From assembly GCF_001562255.1 (NCBI RefSeq), contig NZ_CP014301.1:1736001-1800000 (forward strand): DNA of 64,000 bases, read 5' to 3'. The stretch is from Bosea sp. PAMC 26642 (GTDB lineage Bacteria; Pseudomonadota; Alphaproteobacteria; Rhizobiales; Beijerinckiaceae). Shown here piece by piece: positions 16,810 to 25,801 of this stretch; the stretch's first letter is position 1; every line of letters begins with the position of its first letter. The notes beneath the pieces were generated by a model. The model was not told the DNA's origin, made no database searches, and was given only the letters and a program-made list of their open reading frames with translations. The translations under genes were made by a program, and so were the position numbers.

Positions 16810-17861
16810 GCCGCGACCCGCTTTTCCGGACCCAGCATCACGGCCGTATGATCGCGGGCCGAGCGCTTGACCGCCTCGACGACCCGAAGCGTGCGCAGCC
16901 CTTCGCGTCCGGAGACCAGCGGGCTCGCGCCGGTGCGGATGACGTCGCAGAAATGGCGGATCTGCACGGCGAGGGGATCGTCGGGCGCGAAGGTTACGCG
17001 CTCGCGCCGGAGCGGCTCCCACCAACTGCGCTTGCCGGGATGACTCCAGAGTTCGAGCTGCGGGATGGTGAGCGCGCCATGCGTGCCGCCGATCTGGTAG
17101 CAGGACTGGTCCTGGCGCGGATAGGCGGGGTTCTCGCCGGTCGTCATTTCCCAGCTCCAGGGCGCGACGACGGAATCCGAGACGCTGACGGTCGCGAGCA
17201 CGCCGCTTTCGAAGCGCAGCAGGATGACGGCCGTCTCCTCCACCGCGTGTCCACGCACGGCGTTCGAGTCCAGCGCATGGACCTCGACGACCTCGCCGCA
17301 GAGATGGCGAAACAGGTCGATGTCGTGGATCAGGTTGAGGAAGACCGGCCCGGCGCCGGGCTGGCGCCGCCAGCTGGCCTCGAAATAGTCGTCGGGCTTC
17401 ATCAGCCAGAACTGGCCCGAGATGGTGAGCATTTGCCCGAGCCGGCCCGACTCGACGATCTCCTTCGCCTTGGCGATCATCGGATTATGGCGTCGGTGAT
17501 GGCCGACGAGCAGCACCACGCGCGCCGCCTCCGCCGCCTCGACCAGCGCGGTAGCGGCCGCGACATCGTCGGCGATCGGCTTCTCGATCAACGCGGGAAT
17601 GCCGGCCGCTACCGCGTCGAGCCCATGCGCGACATGCAACTGGTTGGGCGTTGCGACGATGACGCCATCGGGTTTTTCTTCGGCCAGGGCGTCGGCAAAG
17701 CTCGGATGCCAGCGGGTCCCCAGCCGCTCCGCGAGAGCGCGTCCGACCGGCGAGGGATCGACGATCGCCGACAGCACGGCGCAGGGCTCGGCCGCGACAT
17801 GCTCGGCATGGCGGCTGCCGATCAGGCCTGCGCCCATCACCACGAGTCTGGCTGGCTTCAT
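16806..17861 (-). CDS. Gfo/Idh/MocA family oxidoreductase
   Basis: A 351-residue NAD(P)-dependent dehydrogenase with an N-terminal Rossmann fold (VVMGAGLIGSRHAEH) and the catalytic ALIEKPIADD motif near residue 95, where Lys belongs to the family EKP signature. The C-terminal alpha/beta domain binds substrate (VFLNLIHDIDLFRHL). Family members oxidise polyols, sugars or inositols. In this operon a role in oxidising a hydroaromatic acid such as quinate is plausible but unproven. It lies 28 bases after the transporter ATPase gene and overlaps the shikimate dehydrogenase-like gene by four bases. Confidence 0.88.
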   Translation of the reverse strand: MKPARLVVMGAGLIGSRHAEHVAAEPCAVLSAIVDPSPVGRALAERLGTRWHPSFADALAEEKPDGVIVATPNQLHVAHGLDAVAAGIPALIEKPIADDVAAATALVEAAEAARVVLLVGHHRRHNPMIAKAKEIVESGRLGQMLTISGQFWLMKPDDYFEASWRRQPGAGPVFLNLIHDIDLFRHLCGEVVEVHALDSNAVRGHAVEETAVILLRFESGVLATVSVSDSVVAPWSWEMTTGENPAYPRQDQSCYQIGGTHGALTIPQLELWSHPGKRSWWEPLRRERVTFAPDDPLAVQIRHFCDVIRTGASPLVSGREGLRTLRVVEAVKRSARDHTAVMLGPEKRVAA

Positions 17862-17889
17862 CGTGCGTTTCGCTCGCTTGGTTCAGGCG

Positions 17890-18663
17890 TCAATGCTTGT
17901 GAAGGATTTCACCCAGAAATTTGCGGGTGCGCTCGTGACGGGGCTTGGTGAAGAACTCGACCGGAGGCGCCTCCTCGACGATCGCGCCACCGGCCATGAA
18001 GATGATCCGGTCGGCGACCTGCCGGGCGAAGCCCATCTCATGGGTAACGCAGATCATGGTCATGCCCTCCTCGGCCAGGCCGATCATGGTATCGAGCACC
18101 TCCTTGACCATCTCGGGATCAAGCGCAGAGGTCGGCTCGTCGAACAGCATGACCTTGGGCTGCATACAGAGCGCACGGGCGATCGCGACCCGCTGCTGCT
18201 GCCCGCCGGAGAGCTGAGCCGGATATTTTTCCGCCTGCTCCAGGATCTTGACGCGGGCGAGAAGACGTCTTGCAGTCGCCTCGGCCTGCGTCTTGCTCGC
18301 GCCGAGCGAACGCATCGGCGCAAGCATGCAGTTTTCCAGTACCGTCATGTGCGGGAACAGGTTGAAGTGCTGGAAGACCATGCCGATCTCGCGTCTCACC
18401 GCGTCGATCGTTCTGGCGTCCCCGCCCAGCAAGGTACCGTCGACCCGGATCTCGCCCTTCTGATAGGGCTCGAGATGGTTGATGCAGCGGATCAGCGTCG
18501 ATTTGCCCGAGCCGGACGGTCCGCACAGGACGATTTTCTCGCCTGCGCGAACCGACAGGTTGATGTCGGTCAGAGCCTGGAAATCGGCATACCATTTCTC
18601 GACATGCGCCATGCTGATCATGGCGTCGTGTGGGGCTTGCGCGCCCGAGGACCGGGTTGTCAT
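17890..18663 (-). CDS. ABC transporter ATP-binding protein, polar amino acid type
   Basis: A 257-residue ATPase of the polar-amino-acid uptake (PAAT, GlnQ/HisP) class. Walker A is GPSGSGKST near residue 49, the signature [15 protein letters not shown], Walker [13 protein letters not shown], and the switch His is in CVTHEMGF. It powers import together with the two permeases and the binding protein encoded just upstream. The substrate is predicted from context as quinate, shikimate or a related acid rather than an amino acid. The ATG at MTTRSSGAQ was chosen; an inner ATG at [10 protein letters not shown] is also possible. Confidence 0.93.
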   Translation of the reverse strand: MTTRSSGAQAPHDAMISMAHVEKWYADFQALTDINLSVRAGEKIVLCGPSGSGKSTLIRCINHLEPYQKGEIRVDGTLLGGDARTIDAVRREIGMVFQHFNLFPHMTVLENCMLAPMRSLGASKTQAEATARRLLARVKILEQAEKYPAQLSGGQQQRVAIARALCMQPKVMLFDEPTSALDPEMVKEVLDTMIGLAEEGMTMICVTHEMGFARQVADRIIFMAGGAIVEEAPPVEFFTKPRHERTRKFLGEILHKH

Positions 18664-18692
18664 GTCGAGGCTCCGATTCAGGCCTGCCCGGC

Positions 18693-19535
18693 TCAACTGA
18701 CTGCGAAGGTGATGCCTTCGAGAGTGTCGGGGAATTTGTGCACCGGCACCTTCATCCACTTGTCGTAGATCTTCTGGAGCTCGCCATTGGCCTTGATCTT
18801 GTCGATGAAGCTGTTGATCGCGGCGTTGATTTCCTTCTCGCCCTGGCGGGTGCAGGCGCCGTTGTAGAGGTTCTGGAATTCGAGCTTGTTCTCGAATTCG
18901 CCGGGACGGGCCTGCTCGATGCGCTGGATGTAGAAGATGTTGCCGCCCAGCGCCTGGATCTGGCCCGAGACCAGCGCCTGGATGGACGGCGCATCGCCGT
19001 CATAGCGGCGGATGGTCGTGCTGGCGGGCGCGTTCTTGGTTACCTGCGTGTCCTGGGCTGCACCCTTGGCGACGCCGATGGTGAACTTGCCCATGTCCTC
19101 GTTTGTCTTGATCGTATCGGTCTTCTTGCCGATCAGCACGATCGTGTTGGCGACATAAGGCTTGGAGAACTGCACCACCTTGGCGCGCTCGGGCAGCATC
19201 GCCATCGTGGCGAAGAGCACGTCGACGCGGCCCGTGGTCAGCGCGGGAATGCGGTTGTTGACCTCGAGCGGAACGAACTCGACGGTCACGCCGAGTTCCT
19301 TGCCGAAGAGCGCGGCGATGTCGGCGTCGAGCCCGTCCTGCTTGCCGGCGCTGGTGACGAAGCCCCAGGGCGGATTGTCGCCCTGGATCCCGACCACGAT
19401 CTTGCCCTTGGACTTGATCTCCGCCGGCGTCACCGCCAGGGCAGGCCGGAGGATCAGGCTCGGCGCGCCAAGCGCCACCGCGCCTCCCAGCAGAAGTGTC
19501 CGGCGGTTGGGCAGGCTCTTTTTCATATCGGTCAT
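18693..19535 (-). CDS. ABC transporter periplasmic substrate-binding protein (PAAT family)
   Basis: A 280-residue solute-binding protein of family 3 (SBP_bac_3). The N-terminus [14 protein letters not shown]...LRPALA is an export signal with a Tat-like twin Arg. The mature part begins [16 protein letters not shown], the family's first strand and ligand loop, with [18 protein letters not shown] as the hinge region. It delivers a ligand to the adjacent permeases. GGGAGA precedes the ATG. Family 3 proteins mostly bind amino acids, but the operon encodes shikimate catabolism, so the ligand is probably a hydroaromatic acid; this is inference. Confidence 0.92.
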   Translation of the reverse strand: MTDMKKSLPNRRTLLLGGAVALGAPSLILRPALAVTPAEIKSKGKIVVGIQGDNPPWGFVTSAGKQDGLDADIAALFGKELGVTVEFVPLEVNNRIPALTTGRVDVLFATMAMLPERAKVVQFSKPYVANTIVLIGKKTDTIKTNEDMGKFTIGVAKGAAQDTQVTKNAPASTTIRRYDGDAPSIQALVSGQIQALGGNIFYIQRIEQARPGEFENKLEFQNLYNGACTRQGEKEINAAINSFIDKIKANGELQKIYDKWMKVPVHKFPDTLEGITFAVS

Positions 19536-19588
19536 CGTTTCTCTCCCTTGGTTGAACGTTGTTTTTGTTTGGTAGTCTTGTTCCTTCA

Positions 19589-20230
19589 TCAGCGGGTCGC
19601 AACCGCGAGCTGCTGTTCCAGCCGTGCGCCCAGGAGCGAGAGCGGCCAACACATGACGAAGTAGAGGATGCCCACGACTCCGAAGACGAGAAGCGGCTGG
19701 AAAATCTGGTTCGAGATGATGTTGCCGGCCCGCGAGAGCTCGGTGAAGCCGACGATGGCGGCCAGCGACGTGCCCTTGATCAACTGGACCAGAAAGCCCA
19801 CCGTCGCCGGCAGCGAGATGCGGATCGCCTGGGGGAGGACCACATCCTTCATCCGTGAGACGTAGTTCAGGCTCAACGCCTTGGCCGCCTCGACCTGGCC
19901 TTTCGGCACCGCCTCGATCGAACCGCGCCAGATCTCGCCGAGATAGGCGCTGGCATGGAGCGTGAAGCCGATCGACACCGCGACCCAGGCATCGAGCTTC
20001 AGGCCGATCAGAGCGAGCCCGTAATACACCACGAAGAGCTGCATCAGCAGCGGCGTGCCCTGGAAGATGGCGATATAGCCCGAGGTGATGCGCTCCAGCA
20101 GCGGAATGCCCGAGGAACGCGCCAGCGCCACACCGAGCCCGAACGCGCCGCCGCCGACGAAACCGATGGCCGACAGGGCGACGGTCCATTTCAGCCCGAC
20201 CAGAAGGAAGAGGAATTCGTTATTTCCCAT
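19589..20230 (-). CDS. ABC transporter permease, polar amino acid type
   Basis: A 213-residue HisM/GlnP-type inner membrane permease with about five membrane segments. IFQGTPLLMQLF and the EAA loop EAAKALSLNYVSRMKDVVLPQA (read as two parts around residues 130-152), which contacts the ATPase, are plain. It pairs with the next permease as a heterodimer. The two permease genes are 10 bases apart. The order permease, permease, binding protein, ATPase then dehydrogenases is one transcription unit. Confidence 0.92.
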   Translation of the reverse strand: MGNNEFLFLLVGLKWTVALSAIGFVGGGAFGLGVALARSSGIPLLERITSGYIAIFQGTPLLMQLFVVYYGLALIGLKLDAWVAVSIGFTLHASAYLGEIWRGSIEAVPKGQVEAAKALSLNYVSRMKDVVLPQAIRISLPATVGFLVQLIKGTSLAAIVGFTELSRAGNIISNQIFQPLLVFGVVGILYFVMCWPLSLLGARLEQQLAVATR

Positions 20231-20240
20231 GACGACCTCC

Positions 20241-20909
20241 TCACTTCACCGGGTAGCTGAAATAGCGCGACGAGATGACCCCGAAAAAGCGCATCATCAG
20301 CCAGGACATCACGAGGTAGAACAGCGTGACGGTGCCGTAGACTTCGAAGCTGCGGAAACTGTCGGACTCGATCCGCTGTGCCACGGAGGTCAGTTCATAG
20401 GCCGAGATCGCCGAGGCCACGCTGGTGGTCAGGGTCAACAGCACGAACTGGCTGGTGAGAGACGGAAAGATCGCGCGCAAGGCCGGCCGCAGCACGATCA
20501 GCCGGAATACTTGGCTCCTGTGCAGGCCGAGCGCGAGACCGGCCTCGATCTGACCTTTTCCGATCGACTGCACGCCGCCGCGAATGATCTCGATGGCATA
20601 GGCGCCGCCATTGATGCCCAAAGCGATGATCGCGGTCGGATTGGGATCGAGCCGCAGGCCCGCCAGCGGCAAGGCGAAGTAGATGAAGAAGATCTGCACC
20701 AGAAAGGGCGTGTTGCGGATCAACTCCACGAAGGCCATCACCAGCCAGCGCACTGGCTTGATGCGCGAGTCCCGCAGGATCACGCCGCCGATGCCGATGA
20801 CGATGGCGAGTGCCATGCCGCCCAGCGCCAGGACGAGCGTGCCAAGGCAGGCCGCCAGCAGGTTCGGCAGCCCATCCACTACAGGCGTGAAATCGAGCGT
20901 ATAGTTCAT
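20241..20909 (-). CDS. ABC transporter permease, polar amino acid type (first gene of operon)
   Basis: A 222-residue permease of the same PAAT class as its neighbour, with the family ELIRNTPFLVQIFF motif near residue 80 and an EAA-type loop (EAGLALGLHRSQVFRL). It heads the seven-gene quinate/shikimate operon. Its upstream region faces the divergent TetR gene and holds two matching palindromes, so repression by that TetR protein is likely. Confidence 0.92.
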   Translation of the reverse strand: MNYTLDFTPVVDGLPNLLAACLGTLVLALGGMALAIVIGIGGVILRDSRIKPVRWLVMAFVELIRNTPFLVQIFFIYFALPLAGLRLDPNPTAIIALGINGGAYAIEIIRGGVQSIGKGQIEAGLALGLHRSQVFRLIVLRPALRAIFPSLTSQFVLLTLTTSVASAISAYELTSVAQRIESDSFRSFEVYGTVTLFYLVMSWLMMRFFGVISSRYFSYPVK

Positions 20910-21034
20910 GGCGTTTCCCGTGCGGTCGACCTTCTAACGGGTCGATCCAAGTCCCGAAATCTGCACCGGCGCCTCTGAGCGGGCGCCTTCGCCACCGCCT
21001 CGCCAAGCTTGCGAAATGATGACCACATGCTAAT

Positions 21035-21081
21035 TGTACCAGACGGTCCAATTCGTCAAGACAATTGAACCGGACGGTCCA
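21035..21081. promoter_or_regulatory. Tandem TetR-type operators
   Basis: Two related 16-bp imperfect palindromes, TGTACCAGACGGTCCA (21035-21050) and TGAACCGGACGGTCCA (21066-21081), both fit TG-N-ACC-N4-GGT-N-CA. Their starts are exactly 31 bases apart, about three helical turns. Each is also followed by a similar A-W-TTCG tail. They sit between the divergent transporter operon and the tetR gene, 50-96 bases before the tetR ATG. Operator function is inferred from symmetry and position. Confidence 0.7.
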
Positions 21082-21130
21082 TTTCGACCGGTACCGGCCT
21101 ATCGGGGTCAGCCCTGCCGAAAGACGCGCA

Positions 21131-21802
21131 ATGAACGAGTTGTCCGCAGTGGTTCGAAGGCCCACCCGAGCGCGCAAGGCGGCGGGCTGGACGCAGGATC
21201 CCGACGGGGTCCGCCGCGACATTCTCGATGTCGCGCGCGAAGAATTCGTGGAAAACGGGCTGAGCGGCGCCAGGGTCGACGACATCGCCGCGCGCATGTC
21301 GACCAGCAAGCGGATGATCTATTACTACTTCGGCGACAAGGAGGGCCTCTACCGCGCCGTGCTCGAAGAGGCGTATGCGCGCATCCGCACTTTCGAGCGC
21401 AGTCTCGATCTCGCGGCCCTGCCCCCTTGCGAGGCCATCGCGACCCTGACCGGGTTTACGTTCGACTATCACGCCGATAATCCCGATTTCGTCCGGCTCG
21501 TCATGGTGGAAAACATCCATCATGCGCGGCACCTGGAGACGTCCCGCAAAATCACCGAGCTCAACCTCTCGGCCATCGAGATGATCGGAAGCGTCTATGT
21601 GCGCGGTATCGACGAGGGCGTCTTTCGCGACGGGCTCGACCCGATCGACATCCATCTCACGATCAGCGCGCTCAGCTTCTACAACGTTTCCAACCAGGCC
21701 AGCATCAGGCAGGTTTTCGGCTACGACATGGCTGCGCCAGAGGCGCGTGTCCGCCGCCGCCTGAGCGCGATTGATACGGTGCTGCGTATGCTCTGCCGCT
21801 AA
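21131..21802 (+). CDS. TetR family transcriptional regulator
   Basis: A 223-residue one-component repressor. The N-terminal HTH reads ILDVAREEFVENGLSGARV...IAARMSTSKRMIYYYFGDKE (residues ~28-75), a classic TetR domain; the C-terminal half is the helical ligand domain. The ATG at MNELSAV was chosen; an upstream in-frame TTG would begin inside the second operator palindrome. It is divergent from the quinate/shikimate transport operon and probably represses both, with a pathway intermediate as inducer. The ligand is unknown. Confidence 0.92.
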   Translation: MNELSAVVRRPTRARKAAGWTQDPDGVRRDILDVAREEFVENGLSGARVDDIAARMSTSKRMIYYYFGDKEGLYRAVLEEAYARIRTFERSLDLAALPPCEAIATLTGFTFDYHADNPDFVRLVMVENIHHARHLETSRKITELNLSAIEMIGSVYVRGIDEGVFRDGLDPIDIHLTISALSFYNVSNQASIRQVFGYDMAAPEARVRRRLSAIDTVLRMLCR

Positions 21803-21865
21803 GGGCGCCAGCCGGAGCGGCGGCGGTTCGGCTCTGGAGTGTGGACGTTGCATGGGCGGGCGCCG

Positions 21866-22309
21866 TCAGTCCCGCTTGACCAGGCCGGCCATCGCCTGGA
21901 TCGCCAGTTCATAGCCGGCCGCGCCGAAGCCGAGGATGACGCCCGTCGCGGTTCGGGAGATCAGCGAGTTATGATAAATGCTCTCGCGCGCATGGACGTT
22001 CGAGATGTGCAGCTCGATCTTCGGGCCATCGAACATCTTTAGAGAGTCGAGCAGCGCAATCGAGGTGAAGGTGTAGCCGGCGGGATTGATGATGATTCCG
22101 CACGCCTTTTCGCGCGCCTCATGCACGCTCTCGACCAAAGTCCCCTCGAAATTGGTCTGCCGGAACTCGATCTCGAAGGCCAGTGTCGCGGCCTTCGCGG
22201 CGCAGCGCTCGCGAATCTCGTCCAGCGTCGTCCTGCCGTAGACGGCAGGTTCGCGCTGGCCGAGCAGATTCAGATTGGGCCCGTTCAGGACATAGATGCG
22301 GTTCGTCAT
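21866..22309 (-). CDS. aroQ: Type II 3-dehydroquinate dehydratase
   Basis: A 147-residue dodecameric-type dehydroquinase that interconverts 3-dehydroquinate and 3-dehydroshikimate. The start YVLNGPNLNLLGQREP, the catalytic Tyr in AVYGRTTL, the NPAGYTFTS segment and the C-terminal IELHISNVHARE with the catalytic His and Arg are all present. The ATG at MTNRIY follows GGGAG at eight bases. In this setting it converts quinate-derived dehydroquinate to the QuiC substrate, although it could also serve aromatic biosynthesis. It is convergent with tetR and divergent from a GntR regulator that may control it. Confidence 0.95.
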   Translation of the reverse strand: MTNRIYVLNGPNLNLLGQREPAVYGRTTLDEIRERCAAKAATLAFEIEFRQTNFEGTLVESVHEAREKACGIIINPAGYTFTSIALLDSLKMFDGPKIELHISNVHARESIYHNSLISRTATGVILGFGAAGYELAIQAMAGLVKRD

Positions 22310-22372
22310 TGGCATTTCTCCCGGAGCGGCCCTTTTGGCAGAGATTTGATCGCGCCGGTTGCCCAGCTTGCC

Positions 22373-22382
22373 TATCCGGATA
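22373..22382. promoter_or_regulatory. Small palindrome in aroQ-gntR intergenic region
   Basis: TATCCGGATA is a perfect 10-bp palindrome, 64 bases upstream of aroQ and 118 upstream of the gntR ATG. It may be the operator of the divergent FCD-type regulator. Such short palindromes also arise by chance. Confidence 0.25.
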
Positions 22383-22499
22383 ACATCGGCCGAAATCAGC
22401 ATCAACCGAGATTCCATTTTTCATATGATGATCTTTAGTTGATACGATGTCCGGCGGCGTCGATCTGTCTCGCGGCCCGGAAAGCGCGTAGTGTCGGCA

Positions 22500-23219
22500 A
22501 TGGAATCGCTCAGGGCACGGACTGGCAGGATGGCGGAAGCGGCAATCGAGTTCGGTGGTACGGACGGCTCCTTCGCCTCGGCCGGCGAGCAGGCCTATGA
22601 GCGGATCCGCTCGGACATCGTCTTCGGCAAGCTGCGGCCCGGGCAGCGCCTGACGCTCGAAAAGCTGCGGCCGCTTTATGGCGTCAGCGTCAGCACGCTG
22701 CGCGAGATCTTCAGCCGCCTGACGCCCGAGGGGCTTGTCACCGCGGAGGGACAACGCGGCTTCCAGGTCGCAGCCTGCTCGGCCGAGGATCTGCGGGAGA
22801 TCGCGGCCCTGCGCCTGCTGATCGAGAAGGACGCTCTGGCGAAGTCGTTCCTGGCGGGCGACATGGAATGGGAGGGCCGCGTCGTGTCGGCCCATCACAA
22901 GCTGGCCCGGCTGGAAGCGGGACTGCTGTCCGGCGACGTCTCGCGCACACAGCAATGGAAACGCTACGACTGGGAATTCCATCAGGCCCTTGTGTCGGCA
23001 TGTGGATCGAAGGCCCTGCTCCACCTCCATTCCGGCATATATGACCGCTATTTGCGCTATCAGATGGTCTTCGTGATTTTCCGTGGAGCCGTGGCGGCCG
23101 ACGAGCATCGCGTCTTGCTGGAATGCGCGTTGAAGCGCGATGCAGACCGGGCACAGGAAGTTCTGGGCCGCCATATCCAGGGCTGTCTCGACTTCGCCTT
23201 TCAGAACCGGCTGCTCTGA
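22500..23219 (+). CDS. GntR family regulator with FCD domain
   Basis: A 239-residue regulator. The winged helix is at residues ~30-95 (AYERIRSDIVFGKLRPG, then YGVSVSTLREIFSRL), followed by an FCD ligand domain whose metal-site residues appear in DWEFHQALVSACG and H-x3-CLDF near the end. FadR-subfamily FCD proteins sense organic acids. The ATG MESLRAR was taken; a GTG three codons earlier and an ATG ten codons later are alternatives. It is divergent from aroQ and ends 35 bases before the converging pcaB, so it may control aroQ and respond to a hydroaromatic or aromatic acid. Confidence 0.88.
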   Translation: MESLRARTGRMAEAAIEFGGTDGSFASAGEQAYERIRSDIVFGKLRPGQRLTLEKLRPLYGVSVSTLREIFSRLTPEGLVTAEGQRGFQVAACSAEDLREIAALRLLIEKDALAKSFLAGDMEWEGRVVSAHHKLARLEAGLLSGDVSRTQQWKRYDWEFHQALVSACGSKALLHLHSGIYDRYLRYQMVFVIFRGAVAADEHRVLLECALKRDADRAQEVLGRHIQGCLDFAFQNRLL

Positions 23220-23254
23220 ATTCCCGAACGCTGGGCAGCTCCTGGATCTGTTAA

Positions 23255-24400
23255 TCAAGTCTGGGAAGCGCGGGCCACCAGTTCAGCGACGATGGCAACG
23301 CTTTCCCCGATGTCGTCGCCAATCGCCGCAGCGGCGAGATTGGCGGTGATCGCGGCCTCGTCGATTTCAAGACCTTCGGCAACGCCCGCCATCGCCTCGG
23401 CACTGCCCGCCGCGAGCAGGAAAAGGTCGGTCAGCGCCGGTCCTTCGGCCTGCCACCCACCGAGACCGCGTTCCTCCTCGGCAGGCAAGCCCGACAGGAT
23501 GCTGGAGACGAGGCCGGGTGCGCGCAACGCCGCCGATAGCGCGATCTGGCAGCCCGTGGGGTTGCGCTTATGCGCCATCGCAGAAGATCCGCCACGCCCT
23601 GGAATTGCCGGCTCGCGCGCTTCGCCGACCGCATTCTGTGCCAGCAGCGCGACATCGCGCGCCATCTTTCCAAGCGCTCCGATCAGGATCGCGAGAGCCG
23701 CCGCGATCGCTGCGATGCCGCCCCGGTTCGCGTGCCAGGGAGCGCCCGCCGCGATGTGCAGCGCCAGCGCAAGACGCTCCGCGATCTGCGCCCCCTTCCC
23801 AGCCATCCCGGCGCGTGTGCCGGCGGCACCGCCGAGCTGGACCCGCGCAGATAGAGCGACCTCGTGGTCGAGCCTTAGCGCTGCCGCGGCGATACCCGCC
23901 TGCCATTGCGCGATCCGCAGACCAAAGCCGATCGGCAGGGCATCCTGCAAAAGCGTACGCCCGACAGCAGGCGTGGCGGCATGGCCGCTTGAATGCTTCG
24001 TCAAGGCCGCAAAAATCCTGTCGAGATCACCGCGCAGTAGGGCGTGCGCCTGCCTGATCTGGCAGGCCAGGACCGTATCGGCGACGTCCTGGCTGGTCGC
24101 GCTTTTGTGCAGATCGGCTGCTGCGGTGCCGGACAATGTCGCGCGCAGGCGCTTGACCAGGGGAATGGCGAGCGTGCCCGCCAGCGCTGCCTCGTCGGCG
24201 AGCAGAGCCGGATCGACTGCAAAGCCGGCACAGGCTGCGGCGATGGCCTGCGCATCGGCTGCCGCGATCACGCCCTCGGCCGCTTGCGCGCGGGCGAGTT
24301 CCGCTTCGAACGCCAGCGCATGGCGCAGCGTCGCCGCATCGTCGAAGACCGCGAGCATGGCCGGCGTCGTGGCCGGACGGGTTCTGAGGTGCTGGCTCAC
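23255..24400 (-). CDS. pcaB: 3-carboxy-cis,cis-muconate cycloisomerase
   Basis: A 381-residue member of the fumarase/aspartase superfamily that lactonises 3-carboxymuconate to gamma-carboxymuconolactone, the step after protocatechuate ring cleavage. The superfamily signature GGSSAMAHKRNPTGCQ is at about residue 270, with the catalytic Ser loop; HKSATSQDVADT is the second conserved region. The GTG start overlaps the pcaG stop by four bases (GTGA) and begins right before the conserved N-terminus. It is shorter than some PcaB proteins (~450) but near the alphaproteobacterial length. It is the last gene of the pca operon. Confidence 0.93.
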   Translation of the reverse strand: MSQHLRTRPATTPAMLAVFDDAATLRHALAFEAELARAQAAEGVIAAADAQAIAAACAGFAVDPALLADEAALAGTLAIPLVKRLRATLSGTAAADLHKSATSQDVADTVLACQIRQAHALLRGDLDRIFAALTKHSSGHAATPAVGRTLLQDALPIGFGLRIAQWQAGIAAAALRLDHEVALSARVQLGGAAGTRAGMAGKGAQIAERLALALHIAAGAPWHANRGGIAAIAAALAILIGALGKMARDVALLAQNAVGEAREPAIPGRGGSSAMAHKRNPTGCQIALSAALRAPGLVSSILSGLPAEEERGLGGWQAEGPALTDLFLLAAGSAEAMAGVAEGLEIDEAAITANLAAAAIGDDIGESVAIVAELVARASQT

Positions 24401-25098
24401 AGATCGAAGAACACGGTTTCGTTCTCGCCCTGAAGGACGATGTCGAGCCACCAGGTCTCGTCGGGCTTGCGCTTCGCGATGAGAGTCTCGCGCCGGTCCA
24501 CAGGGACGAGAGAAAGAATCGGATCAACGTCGTTGCCCTCGCCATCGGCGAAGTAGAGTCGTGTCGGCAACCGCTTGATCAGGCCGCGTCCGAAGACCGA
24601 AACGGCGAGATGCGGTGCCTGTAGCGTATTGCCGGGGCCGGGCACGCGGCCGGGGCGGATGGTGCGGAAGCGGTAGATGCCCTGGGCGTCGGTCGAAGCG
24701 CGGCCGAACCCGACGAAGTTCGGGTCCAGCGCAACGTCGTCGCGGTCATCATCTCCGCTGGCATAGCGACCGGCGGCATTGGCCTGCCAGATCTCGATCA
24801 TCGCGTCGGGGATGGGGGCGCCGTCTCCGTCATAGACGCAGCCGGCCACCGTGATGACCTCGCCTCGAGGCGTGCCGGTGACGCCGGAGGCGCCCAGCAG
24901 GTAATGCTCCGGCGGCATCAGGTCGGGCCGCGCGCCCATTTCCGAGACACCGACCAGGTCGGCGCCGCCCTTCCAGGGAAGGCCGTAGTGGAAATAAGGA
25001 CCTACAGTCTGCGACGGCGTCTGGCCGAACAGCGCCGGATCCTGGTTGTCCTGGCGCGGCGCGGCATTGCGTGTTTCGAGGTCAGTGGTCGTCGTCAT
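24397..25098 (-). CDS. pcaG: Protocatechuate 3,4-dioxygenase, alpha subunit
   Basis: A 233-residue intradiol dioxygenase subunit pairing with PcaH. It has the fold marks [28 protein letters not shown] and TIRPGRVPGPG, but lacks the Tyr and His iron ligands where PcaH has GAYPW and RPAHIHL; here the segment reads QAPHLAVSVFG. This is normal for the alpha subunit, which shapes the active site. The PcaH and PcaG genes overlap by 17 bases. Confidence 0.95.
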   Translation of the reverse strand: MTTTTDLETRNAAPRQDNQDPALFGQTPSQTVGPYFHYGLPWKGGADLVGVSEMGARPDLMPPEHYLLGASGVTGTPRGEVITVAGCVYDGDGAPIPDAMIEIWQANAAGRYASGDDDRDDVALDPNFVGFGRASTDAQGIYRFRTIRPGRVPGPGNTLQAPHLAVSVFGRGLIKRLPTRLYFADGEGNDVDPILSLVPVDRRETLIAKRKPDETWWLDIVLQGENETVFFDL

Positions 25099-25801
25099 GG
25101 TCGTCCTCGAACGGGGTCTGGTCGCGGCCCCGCAGCACGATGTCGAAATTGTAGCCGAGCGCCCAGTTCGGCACCGTCGTGCCGATGTCGAAGCGGGCGA
25201 TCATGCGCTGGCGATAAGGCATCGGCACGGCGTTCGCGATCGGATCGATCTCGATCAGCGGGTCGTCGGGAAAGTACATTTGCGTGACCAGCCGCGTGGC
25301 GAAGGCCGGCCCGAGTAGCGAAAGATGGATATGGGCGGGACGCCAGGCGTTCTTGTGATTGCCCCAGGGATAGGCGCCGGGGCGGATCGTGACATAGCGA
25401 TAGCGACCCTCGGCATCGGTGAAGATGCGGCCGGCGCCGGTGAAGTTCGGGTCGAGCGGGGCCGGCCAGTCGTCCTTGCCATGGATATAGCGGCCAGCCG
25501 CATTGGCCTGCCAGACCTCGACGACCGTGTTGGGCACCGGCCGGCCTTGCTCGTCGAGCACGCGGCCGGTGACGACGATGCGCTGGCCTTGCGGCTCGCC
25601 CTTGTGCTGGGTCGTCAGGTCGGCCATGGCGCCGCCCATCAGCTTCGGCCAGGCGTTGCTGGGACCCGTGATCTCGGTGAGCGTCTGCGGCACCGCGATC
25701 GGCGCCAGCCGTGGGCTGCGCGGCACGGTCGAGCGATAGTCCGGCACGAGCGAAGGGGGAGCGCCCGCATCCTCTCGCGAATAAGGCAGGATCAGGCTCA
25801 C
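25082..25801 (-). CDS. pcaH: Protocatechuate 3,4-dioxygenase, beta subunit
   Basis: A 239-residue iron(III)-binding subunit that opens the protocatechuate ring between the hydroxyls to 3-carboxy-cis,cis-muconate. The four iron ligands can be assigned by family comparison: Tyr in NAAGRYIHG, Tyr in RPGAYPWGN, and two His in RPAHIHLSL. The GTG start ([11 protein letters not shown]) overlaps the pcaJ stop by four bases. The C-terminus is a run of Asp and His (EDDHDDDH), odd in composition but at the end where it should not disturb the fold. Its reaction uses the product of QuiC encoded nearby. Confidence 0.95.
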   Translation of the reverse strand: MSLILPYSREDAGAPPSLVPDYRSTVPRSPRLAPIAVPQTLTEITGPSNAWPKLMGGAMADLTTQHKGEPQGQRIVVTGRVLDEQGRPVPNTVVEVWQANAAGRYIHGKDDWPAPLDPNFTGAGRIFTDAEGRYRYVTIRPGAYPWGNHKNAWRPAHIHLSLLGPAFATRLVTQMYFPDDPLIEIDPIANAVPMPYRQRMIARFDIGTTVPNWALGYNFDIVLRGRDQTPFEDDHDDDH

